From an uncultured Prosthecobacter sp. (GTDB taxonomy: Bacteria > Verrucomicrobiota > Verrucomicrobiia > Verrucomicrobiales > Verrucomicrobiaceae): DNA of 5,436 nucleotides. Each line of letters begins with the position of its first letter. Position 1 is the stretch's first letter. The translations under genes and the position numbers were made by a program. Below, piece by piece: positions 1 to 5,436 of this stretch. The notes under the pieces were generated by a model. The model searched no databases. It had not been told where the DNA came from and saw only the letters and a program-made list of their open reading frames with translations. The stretch is from positions 1 through 5,436 of the forward strand of contig CANNUR010000213.1 in assembly GCA_947523045.1 (NCBI GenBank). The letters are read 5' to 3'.

Positions 1-748
1 GCTGCTGCGGGGTCAGCTCCAGAGGATCGGCGGTGGGCAGGTCGTTGGCGAGGCGTTTGGCAATGCTTTCCGCCTCTCGCCGGCGCGGCGAAAAGATCAG
101 CAGGGGCGCCAGGTCGGCGAGCAGGACCGCCGCGGCGAACTTCGGCCAGAACTGCTCGAAATGGCGGGTCAGGCGTTGCGGCAGGGCTTCCCAGGGCACC
201 TCTTCGAGCGGCACCGGTCGCTCACGGGTGGCCACTCCCTCGGCCTTGCGGCCGAGTCGCTGCAGCCAGGCCACCAGGTCCTCCGGATTGGCCACTGAGC
301 CGCTGAGCAGGAGCAGGCGCGTGCCGGCCGGGGCGAGGGCGACCGCCGCCTCGTAGTGACTGCCGCGCGAGGCGTCGGCGATCATCTGGTACTCATCGAT
401 CACCAGCAGGGCCGGGCCCTCGCCGCGGACGAGTCGCTCCAGCTGGGTCTCGAGGGTGGCCACGAGGACCGGGGCCGACAGGTTTTCCGCCAGGTCACCG
501 GTGGCGATGCCGACGTCCCAGCCCGCCTCCTGCCATTCCGCGTACTTGTCGTTGGCCAGCGCCCGGGTCGGCACGGTGTACACGGCCTGCCCCTGAATCG
601 AGCCTGTCTGGTGGAGCAGTTCAAAGATGTAAGTCTTGCCGGCGCCGGTGGGGGCACTAACGACCACATCGCTGCCCTTGCGCAGGTGCGCGACCGCCTG
701 ATGCTGCCAGGGATCCGGCAGCTTCAGCGTGTTGAGGGCCTCGAGCAT
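1..748 (-). CDS. Ski2/Mtr4-like DEAD/DEAH-box helicase, N-terminal part (runs off left edge)
   Basis: This is the N-terminal 249 residues of a superfamily 2 nucleic-acid helicase; the remainder lies left of the window. The translation shows a Q-like entry (PDPWQHQAV, residues 11-19), Walker A APTGAGKT (32-39), motif Ia PTRALANDK (60-68), a TGD segment (83-85), motif II DEYQ (118-121) followed by RG at 128-129, motif III-like SGS then N (149-154), RPVPLEE (177-183), and a motif IV-like LIFSPRRREAE (217-227) opening the second RecA domain. The PxRALxNxKY, TGD, DxxRGxxxE, LSxxxxNxxxxxxWL and RPVPLE pattern is that of Ski2/Mtr4-type helicases, which remodel RNA or DNA. It is cytoplasmic; the substrate is unknown. 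The usual DEVH and SAT motifs read DEYQ and SGS here. The start is the ATG at 748; no Shine-Dalgarno is visible, and the frame stays open upstream (for example TTG nine codons earlier), so the start is provisional. It is divergent from the FG-GAP gene. Confidence 0.9.
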   Translation of the reverse strand, partial: MLEALNTLKLPDPWQHQAVAHLRKGSDVVVSAPTGAGKTYIFELLHQTGSIQGQAVYTVPTRALANDKYAEWQEAGWDVGIATGDLAENLSAPVLVATLETQLERLVRGEGPALLVIDEYQMIADASRGSHYEAAVALAPAGTRLLLLSGSVANPEDLVAWLQRLGRKAEGVATRERPVPLEEVPWEALPQRLTRHFEQFWPKFAAAVLLADLAPLLIFSPRRREAESIAKRLANDLPTADPLELTPQQ

Positions 749-889
749 GGAGTTGTTTACGAACGGGCGGCCCAACGGGCAAGGACCAGCACGCAAAATC
801 CCCGGTGCCCTGTCCTGGTTCAGGGGGAGGCGACGCGACTGCGGCCGTGCTTGCAAGATTGCCATCCCGCGGCGAGTTCCCTGCATTCC
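749..889. other. Divergent intergenic region, helicase / FG-GAP gene
   Basis: These 141 bases separate two divergently transcribed genes and must hold the promoter of the plus-strand gene and probably that of the helicase. I see no convincing -35/-10 pair on either strand. The only local structure is a short direct repeat, AACGGGC, at 762-768 and 774-780, 12 bases apart and close to the helicase start. It could be an operator, but two 7-base copies in GC-rich DNA may be chance. No Shine-Dalgarno precedes either start. Confidence 0.35.
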
Positions 890-2107
890 ATGAAACCCCT
901 TTCCCTGCTCTGCCTCTTGGCTCTACCCGCCTTTGCGGCCACGCCCACGTTCAAGAAGCACACCCTGACTCGCGAGTTTGTCGCTGAGGGCGCGCACTTC
1001 GCCGATTTCGACAAGGACGGCCACAACGACATCTGTGCCGGTCCCTACATCTGGAAGGGACCCGAGTTCAAGGAGCGGATCGAATACACGGCCCCGGCCG
1101 CCGAACCCTACAATCCGGGCAAGGGTTACAGCGACTACTTCCTGACCTACACCCACGACTTCAATGCCGACGGCTGGCAGGACATCCTGGTTTTCTCCTG
1201 GCCGGGCAAGGAGACCTGGGTCTTCGAAAACCCGCAGAACAAGGGCGGCCACTGGACCCGCCACACGATCTTCGACATCACCGACAATGAGTCGCCGACC
1301 CTGGGCGACATGAACGGCGACGGCAAACCCGAGCTGATCTGCCACACGAGTTCCGGCAGCCAGCCACCGAAGGGTGGGCGTCTCGGTTTCGCCGAGGTCG
1401 ACTGGGCCCAGCCCTTCGGCAAAGCGCGCGTCCGGCCGAGCACGCCGGTGACGGAGGAGAATGACAAGAAGTACTTCCGCTACACCCACGGCTACGGTTT
1501 TGGCGACGTCAATGGCGATGGCCGTGCCGACCTGCTGACCAAGGAGGGCTGGTTCGAGCAGCCGGCCGACCTCAAGCAGGACAAGGACTGGGCCTTCCAT
1601 GCCGCCCCCTTCACGCCCGAAGGCAAGCGCGGGGGTTCCTTCCTGCTCGTTTATGACGTCAACGGCGACGGACGCAACGACGTCATCACCAGCCATGACG
1701 CCCACGGTTACGGCCTCGCCTGGTATGAACAGAAGGCCGACGGTAGCTTTGCCGAGCACAAGCTCATGGGCGCAACCGTCGAGGAGAGCCCGGTCGGTGT
1801 GAAGTTCAGCCAGCTGCACGCCCTGCAGCTCGCCGACATCGACGGCGATGGCGTCCAGGATCTGGTCACCGGCAAGCGTCGCTGGGCGCATGGCCCGCTC
1901 AAGGACGACGAACCGAACGCCCCGCCCGTGTTGTACTGGTTCAAGATCGAGCGCGACGGCAAGGGCGGCGCCAAGTTTGTGCCGAACCTGATCGACAACG
2001 CCAGCGGTGTCGGCACCCAGGTCACGCCCGGCGATGTCAACAAGGACGGCAAAATGGACGTGGTCGTTGGTAACAAGATGGGCGTCTTCGTCTTCCTGCA
2101 GGAATAA
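890..2107 (+). CDS. Secreted FG-GAP/VCBS-repeat protein
   Basis: A complete 405-residue exported protein. Residues 1-16 form a Sec signal peptide (MKPLSLLCLLALPAFA) with an A-F-A cleavage site before A17; Cys8 sits too early to be a lipobox. Seven FG-GAP/VCBS-type blades follow, each marked by a calcium-loop motif of the form DxDxDG or DxNxDG at about residues 39-44, 90-95, 140-145, 206-211, 256-261, 316-321 and 382-387. Seven blades are consistent with an integrin-alpha-like beta-propeller. Between the blades are distinctive segments that I recall as conserved in PVC and Bacteroidota homologues: HGYGLAWYEQ (272-281), GVKFSQLHA (303-311), TGKRRWAHGP (327-336), EPNAPPVLYWFK (341-352) and GVGTQV (373-378). 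The role is unknown; such propellers commonly bind carbohydrate or protein outside the cytoplasm. The ATG at 890 is chosen because it gives the signal peptide. The frame is open upstream to 356, but that part lies antisense to the helicase and is not expected to be translated. No Shine-Dalgarno precedes the start. Cys49 and Cys151 could pair. Confidence 0.93.
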   Translation: MKPLSLLCLLALPAFAATPTFKKHTLTREFVAEGAHFADFDKDGHNDICAGPYIWKGPEFKERIEYTAPAAEPYNPGKGYSDYFLTYTHDFNADGWQDILVFSWPGKETWVFENPQNKGGHWTRHTIFDITDNESPTLGDMNGDGKPELICHTSSGSQPPKGGRLGFAEVDWAQPFGKARVRPSTPVTEENDKKYFRYTHGYGFGDVNGDGRADLLTKEGWFEQPADLKQDKDWAFHAAPFTPEGKRGGSFLLVYDVNGDGRNDVITSHDAHGYGLAWYEQKADGSFAEHKLMGATVEESPVGVKFSQLHALQLADIDGDGVQDLVTGKRRWAHGPLKDDEPNAPPVLYWFKIERDGKGGAKFVPNLIDNASGVGTQVTPGDVNKDGKMDVVVGNKMGVFVFLQE

Positions 2108-2170
2108 GGGATTCCTTTAACGACCACTGAAAAAAGGGTCTGGATTTCTGCCGCGGTCCTGACATCGTAC

Positions 2171-2196
2171 CGTTCTGCGCTCCCATGCGCGGAACG
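2171..2196 (+). promoter_or_regulatory. GC-rich hairpin overlapping the FHA ribosome-binding region
   Basis: Arms 2171-2180 and 2187-2196 form a 10-bp stem with a 6-base loop (TCCCAT). All pairs are Watson-Crick except one (2176/2191), which is a U-G wobble in the plus-strand RNA but an A-C mismatch in the minus-strand RNA, so the structure is better on the plus transcript. The 3' arm contains GGAA (2191-2194), the only Shine-Dalgarno-like bases before the ATG at 2203, so folding would mask them. It also lies 64 bases after the FG-GAP stop and could serve as its terminator, but no T-run follows. The fold is seen in the sequence; either function is inference. Confidence 0.4.
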
Positions 2197-2202
2197 ACAC
2201 GC

Positions 2203-2531
2203 ATGTTTCAAATCGTCTTCAATCCCGATGAAATCGATCCCACGGTGGTCCCCCTGCCCGTGGGCCTGACGCGCGTCGGGTATCCTCCTTTCATGCCGAA
2301 CTCGTTCGCCTTGAGGATGGCGGTCTGCGCGTGATCGATCTGGACTCGTCGAATGGCACCTTCGTCAACGGTGACCGGATCAATCGAGCCGTGCTCAAGG
2401 CCGGCGACCGGCTCATGTTCTCGTGTGTGCACGCCCTGGTGACCCTGAAGCAGCAGGGGGCGGATGAACTGTGGAAACCGCGACTGGAGAGCCTGGCCCA
2501 GGCGGTGCGCACGATCTCCGCTCGTCCCTGA
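2203..2531 (+). pseudogene. FHA-domain protein gene, broken by an internal frameshift/deletion
   Basis: An FHA domain (a phosphothreonine-peptide-binding fold used in Ser/Thr-kinase signalling) is split across two frames. From ATG 2203 the first frame gives MFQIVFNPDEIDPTVV and then PLPVGLTRVG, a typical FHA first strand running into the expected VGR, and then garbles and stops at 2332-2334. The neighbouring frame, from 2280, continues the same domain: VSSFHAELVRLEDGG, then VIDLDSSNGTFVNGDRI, then LKAGDRLMF, and a short C-terminal tail ending at TGA 2529-2531. The SxxH and NGTFVNG motifs are intact. The conserved Arg of VGR and roughly a dozen residues that normally lie between it and VSxxH are missing. 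That points to the loss of 3n+1 bases (about 37-43) at 2278-2282 rather than a one-base slip. The only start in the second frame, GTG 2331, would make a 66-residue protein lacking half the fold. ATG 2203 has a weak GGAA eight bases upstream; in-frame ATG 2185 is an alternative. An assembly or sequencing error cannot be excluded. Confidence 0.8.
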
Positions 2532-2534
2532 CCC

Positions 2535-5436
2535 TCACTCCTTGGGTTTGTCGCGGAAACGCGAGAAAAAGCCGCGCTTCGCCGGCACCGGGGCATCATC
2601 CTCGACGGGAATCGCCCTGGGCGGCTCTGCCATGGCGGGCGCAGTCTGGGGGGCAGCGGTTTCCTTGGCCGGAGAGGCTTTCGGCGCAGCAGCCGTTTCC
2701 TTGACGGGAGCAGCCTTTGAGGTGGCGCTGGTTTCTTTGGGCGCCTTGGGCGCGGCCGCGGCTTCCTTGGATGGCACCGCTGGCGATGGTGGGGGCGCAC
2801 TTTCGGCAGGCATGGCTGCGGGAGCTGGCGGCTCGGAGGGTTCGGAAGGTTCGTCCTTGCGACGGTTGCCGAAGCGCAGACTGAATCCTCGCTTGGGCTT
2901 GTCCTCCCCGACGGGTTCCGCCTGCGGGATCTCGGCGGCCATGGTCGCCGGAGCGGGCTGGATCGGGGCATTGGTGATGACGGTCACCGGATCACCGGCC
3001 GGTTTGGCCGCGGGCTTGGCGGTCACCTTCGGGGCAGCCTTCGGTGTCGCCTTGGCGGGGGCCGGTTTCGGCACCTCCAGTCGCGGGGGTTCCGGCATGG
3101 CGATCGGGGCCGGCAACGGCGCCTTGGGCTCCGCAGGCGGGGACTTCGGTTCGACCGGCTTGACCGCGGGCGCCTTGGCGACGGCCTTGGGTGCCGCCGC
3201 CTTGCTGGTGGGTGGCGCGGCCTTTTTCGCCGGCGCCTTGACCAACTCCGTCTTTTTCTCCGAGGCCTTCGGGGCCCCTGACTTGAGGGAGGCGAGGTAG
3301 GCCACGACATCGCGCACCTCACCCGGGTTCAGGATGCCGAGCATGGGCGGCATGACCGACATGGCCGGGCTTCTCTGGGCGATTTCGGCTGTCTTCACCT
3401 GCCGCAACTGGCCGTCGGGCAGTTTCAATTCCAAGGCGTCGGCCTTTTCGGCCGTCAGGGTGCCGGCAAGACTGCTGCCATCCTTGAGGGTGAGCGAGAC
3501 CAGGCCGTACCCGGGACTGATGGCCGCAGCGGGGCTGACGAGCGATTCCAGCAACTCGGCCCGGCTGCGCTGCGCGCCGATGCCCTTGAGGATCGGACCG
3601 ACCGCACTGCCCTCCTTGGCCTCGATCGTGTGGCAGGCAATGCAGTTGGCGCCCAAATGATTCGTGGCGAGGTCGCGCCCACGCGCGGGGTCGCCGCCCT
3701 CGAGCAGATCCTCCACCGGCGCCGACTTGCGCGTCTGCTGGAAGGAAACGAGGCTGGCTGCCAGGCCGGGACGTGCCTGTGCCGACTCAAGGATGTCGAG
3801 ACGCAACCCGGCCTCCGCCGAGCCCTCGCCAAGCTTTCTCAGCCAGCCATCGATCCAGGCATCGGCGGCCTGGCCGGGCAGGCTGGCGGCGAGATGAAAG
3901 GCCTTTTGCTTTTCCTTGAGGCTGCCGCCTGCGATCACCTGATCGAACTCCTGCAGGGCCTGCTCCGGTTGGTGGGCGGCGAGCTGATTCAGCGCCTCCA
4001 TGCGCAGGGCTTCGGGAGCGGACTTGCCCAAGGCGAGGCGCACCGACTCAGCAAACGCCGGCGTGGCGGCGTGGCGGGCGGCAAGCAGGCGCAGGGCACC
4101 GGCACGCAGGGAGGCATCCGTTTTGGCGTCGGCGATGAAACCCTGCAGGACCGGCGCCTCCAGGTCGATCTCCAGCTGGATGAAGAGGTCGAGCACGGCC
4201 GCCTTGAGGGAGGGATCGGCGAGCGCGAGCAGGTCGGCCTTCCAGGTTTCGATCAGGGTCGGCGACAGCGCCTTGTCGTCGAGGCGCGGGTAGGTGCCGG
4301 CAGTGCCGTCGACCCGGTCGAGGCGGGGCGGCTTGGAAAACAGCCGCAGGGCGTCGAGCGCCTCCAGGGCAATGGCCGCCTCCTGGTGCAGGGCAAACTG
4401 CAGCAGGCGCGCGGCATTGACCGGCTGGCCAAGGCGCAGGTTGGCGTTGATGACACGGCGGCGGACCGTGTCGGAGAGAGGGCGTTCGGTGTCGAGCAGG
4501 GCCGCCAGCTTGGGCAGCGTCTCGGGAATGCCGGCATCGTCATGGATGGCGCGGGCCACCTCATCGCGCACCACTTCCGCGGAATCATCGAGGTAGGCAC
4601 TGATCTCCGGCGAACGCTGGCGCGCCAGGGCGAGGGCGCAGAGCAGGCGCACGGGTTCGGATTCGGAATCGTGGCGGGAGGCCAGGTCCTCGGCGCTCAT
4701 GCAGCCGGCCAGACCGCTGACCAGGGCGTGACGCAGCCAGGGATCGTGGGCATCGCGCTCGACGCGGTCGAGCAGGTAGAAGGCGGCGTTGTTGAGCTCG
4801 ACCTTGGCCAGTGACAGGTTGGCGGCAGCGGGTGCCATATGACCGAGGGCAAGGCCGGCATGAAAGCGAACGCGGGCGGACTCGCTGGCGAGCAGGCGGC
4901 TGAGCACGCGGGTGGAGGCGACACTGGGCTTGGCATCGCCAAGCACCTTGGCGATCTGGCACTGCAGTTCCGGATCGTCGGCCGTGGCCACCAGATCATG
5001 GATCGCCGCTTCCGCCACCTGTCCCCGGCGCAGGCCGATGCCGGCGCCCCAGATGCCGTGCACGCGGGCCAGCAGCGGCCGATGGGCGTCGCGCGCGACG
5101 GCCAGCAGGGATTCCCAGAGTTCACGCCTGACGAGTTCCAGTTGGGCCGCGACACGCACGCGCTGGTCGGCGTGGCCGAGCCATTGCTGCAATTCTGCTT
5201 CGGCCCGCGAGCCGAAGCCTGCCGCAAGCAGGTTGAGGGTTTCCTGGCGCGCGGCTGCGTCGCGATCGGCCACGGGCACATCGACCGACCAGATGCCGCC
5301 CTTCTCGTCGAGAGGATAACCGCCGTCCCAATCGGCCAGGTAGAGCGCGCCCTCGATGCCCCAGGCCATGCCAATGCCCATCAGGCCGCTGTGCACCGTG
5401 CGCTGCCCCGCCATTTTGAAGGCGACGCCGTCAGGC
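2535..5436 (-). CDS. PVC-type membrane-bound dehydrogenase/HEAT/c-heme protein, N-terminus beyond right edge
   Basis: The 3' part of a large exported electron-transfer protein. The frame runs into the right edge, and the coding pattern (PDGVAFKMAG) continues through the ATG at 5412-5414, so that ATG is internal. Numbering from it, residues 1-46 are the last blade of the sugar-dehydrogenase-like propeller (GALYLADWDGGYP at 22-34, then GGIWSVDVP). About 60-565 are HEAT-like helical repeats, with units such as RVRVAAQLEL (85-94), RVRFHAGLAL (181-190) and LRAGALRLLA (436-445). About 574-711 are the heme domain: CIACH at 591-595 binds heme c, and a Met in SVMPPM (686-691) is the likely distal ligand, followed by EVRDVVAYLASL (699-710). 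This order matches the Pirellula/Verrucomicrobium families TIGR02604 and TIGR02603, which normally end near here. The substrate is unknown; sugar oxidation in the periplasm is the usual assumption. Unusually, an Ala/Lys/Pro-rich tail (711-959) follows, with a 12-residue repeat and two KRGFxxRF motifs. It converges on the FHA gene with 3 bp between stops. Confidence 0.92.
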   Translation of the reverse strand, partial: PDGVAFKMAGQRTVHSGLMGIGMAWGIEGALYLADWDGGYPLDEKGGIWSVDVPVADRDAAARQETLNLLAAGFGSRAEAELQQWLGHADQRVRVAAQLELVRRELWESLLAVARDAHRPLLARVHGIWGAGIGLRRGQVAEAAIHDLVATADDPELQCQIAKVLGDAKPSVASTRVLSRLLASESARVRFHAGLALGHMAPAAANLSLAKVELNNAAFYLLDRVERDAHDPWLRHALVSGLAGCMSAEDLASRHDSESEPVRLLCALALARQRSPEISAYLDDSAEVVRDEVARAIHDDAGIPETLPKLAALLDTERPLSDTVRRRVINANLRLGQPVNAARLLQFALHQEAAIALEALDALRLFSKPPRLDRVDGTAGTYPRLDDKALSPTLIETWKADLLALADPSLKAAVLDLFIQLEIDLEAPVLQGFIADAKTDASLRAGALRLLAARHAATPAFAESVRLALGKSAPEALRMEALNQLAAHQPEQALQEFDQVIAGGSLKEKQKAFHLAASLPGQAADAWIDGWLRKLGEGSAEAGLRLDILESAQARPGLAASLVSFQQTRKSAPVEDLLEGGDPARGRDLATNHLGANCIACHTIEAKEGSAVGPILKGIGAQRSRAELLESLVSPAAAISPGYGLVSLTLKDGSSLAGTLTAEKADALELKLPDGQLRQVKTAEIAQRSPAMSVMPPMLGILNPGEVRDVVAYLASLKSGAPKASEKKTELVKAPAKKAAPPTSKAAAPKAVAKAPAVKPVEPKSPPAEPKAPLPAPIAMPEPPRLEVPKPAPAKATPKAAPKVTAKPAAKPAGDPVTVITNAPIQPAPATMAAEIPQAEPVGEDKPKRGFSLRFGNRRKDEPSEPSEPPAPAAMPAESAPPPSPAVPSKEAAAAPKAPKETSATSKAAPVKETAAAPKASPAKETAAPQTAPAMAEPPRAIPVEDDAPVPAKRGFFSRFRDKPKE
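2556..2579 (-). repeat. KRGFxxRF motif, second copy at the C-terminus of the heme protein
   Basis: This encodes KRGFFSRF (residues 946-953), six residues from the protein's end, which finishes RDKPKE. The upstream context AIPVEDDAP resembles AEPVGEDKP before the first copy, so the duplicated unit is about 25 residues. A function is not known; a basic/aromatic end of this kind could bind a membrane surface or a partner protein, but that is inference. Confidence 0.55.
2631..2768 (-). repeat. Degenerate 36-bp coding repeat (12-residue KETAAAPKASPA-like units)
   Basis: In the tail of the heme protein, Lys-Glu pairs recur at residues 883, 893, 905 and 917, giving units of 10, 12, 12 and 12 residues with the pattern K-E-[TA]-[AS]-A-x-x-K-A-x-[PA]. 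At DNA level the plus strand shows (T/C)TTC(C/T)TT at 2660, 2696, 2732 and 2762, spaced 36, 36 and 30 bases. The period is a multiple of three and stays in frame, so this is a coding tandem repeat able to expand or contract without breaking the gene. The segment is rich in Ala, Lys and Pro and is probably extended and unstructured. Confidence 0.6.
2871..2894 (-). repeat. KRGFxxRF motif, first copy (heme-protein tail)
   Basis: This encodes KRGFSLRF (residues 841-848, counting from the internal ATG at 5414) in the Ala/Lys/Pro-rich tail. It is preceded by an acidic-proline stretch (AEPVGEDKP) and followed by basic residues (GNRRKDEP). A second copy, with the same preceding acidic context, lies at 2556-2579. 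It is a short mixed basic/aromatic element standing out of otherwise low-complexity sequence. Confidence 0.55.

Noticed and set aside
356..889. Upstream extension of the FG-GAP reading frame by 178 residues
   Set aside because: It lies opposite the helicase, whose motifs are unmistakable, and would bury the signal peptide that starts at 890.
749..889. Sigma-70 promoter candidates, such as TTGCAA at 851-856
   Set aside because: No acceptable -10 element lies at 16-18 bases from it, so the match is not supportable.
923..1891. 322-residue open frame on the minus strand across the FG-GAP gene
   Set aside because: It mirrors the repeated GAC-GGC calcium loops of the real gene as repetitive Val/Ala/Asp-rich sequence, with no domain of its own; a GC-rich antisense shadow.
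2171..2200. Rho-independent terminator for the FG-GAP gene
   Set aside because: The hairpin is strong but no T-run follows on either strand, so I list it only as a possible regulatory hairpin.
2331..2531. A functional 66-residue protein from GTG 2331
   Set aside because: It would begin in the middle of an FHA strand, lacking the SxxH motif that is encoded just upstream in the same frame; it is a remnant of the broken gene.
2631..2768. Possible CRISPR-like array because of a 36-base periodicity
   Set aside because: The period is 12 codons in frame, units are degenerate and abut with no unique spacers.
2464..3300. 278-residue Ala/Gly-rich, membrane-like open frame on the plus strand
   Set aside because: It starts inside the FHA gene in another frame and is the antisense of the Ala/Lys/Pro-rich tail, whose codons automatically yield Gly/Ala/Leu-like hydrophobic strings.
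3630..4814. 394-residue open frame on the plus strand
   Set aside because: Antisense to the HEAT repeats and heme motif of the minus-strand gene; Gly/Arg/Gln-rich, no recognisable motif, and its start coincides with the CIACH codons.
5412..5414. ATG as the true start of the heme protein
   Set aside because: The frame continues to the right edge with propeller-like coding sequence, and a start here would give no signal peptide although the heme domain requires export.

Overview
The window is GC-rich and most likely comes from the PVC superphylum, probably Verrucomicrobiota (an Opitutales-like bacterium), with Planctomycetota as the alternative. The main reason is the right half, which encodes a 'membrane-bound dehydrogenase / HEAT / CxxCH heme' protein, an architecture typical of those phyla. 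The 405-residue FG-GAP/VCBS protein fits the same origin. Start codons lack clear Shine-Dalgarno sequences. The taxonomic call is an inference from gene content, not from a marker gene.

Layout, left to right. (1) Bases 1-748, minus strand: the N-terminal 249 residues of a Ski2/Mtr4-like superfamily 2 helicase that runs off the left edge. (2) Bases 749-889: a short divergent intergenic region. (3) Bases 890-2107, plus strand: a complete secreted seven-repeat FG-GAP/VCBS protein. (4) Bases 2108-2202: a spacer with a strong GC-rich hairpin just before the next start. (5) Bases 2203-2531, plus strand: a small FHA-domain gene that appears broken by a frameshifting internal deletion at about 2278-2282. 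(6) Bases 2535-5436, minus strand: a large exported PVC-type heme protein whose N-terminus lies beyond the right edge. Its visible order is the end of a beta-propeller, HEAT-like repeats, a c-type heme domain (CIACH, bases 3630-3644), and an unusual Ala/Lys/Pro-rich tail of about 249 residues carrying a duplicated KRGFxxRF motif.

The FG-GAP protein and the heme protein are both predicted to work outside the cytoplasm. They are of kinds that PVC bacteria carry in large numbers and that are usually associated with extracellular or periplasmic carbohydrate oxidation, but nothing here names a substrate. The helicase and FHA genes are cytoplasmic and have no evident functional link to them. The heme gene converges on the FHA gene with only 3 bp between stop codons. 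I see no RNA genes, CRISPR array, insertion sequence or phage genes. The points most worth a second look are the damaged FHA gene, the tail of the heme protein, and the atypical helicase motifs; I found no convincing new multi-gene system.
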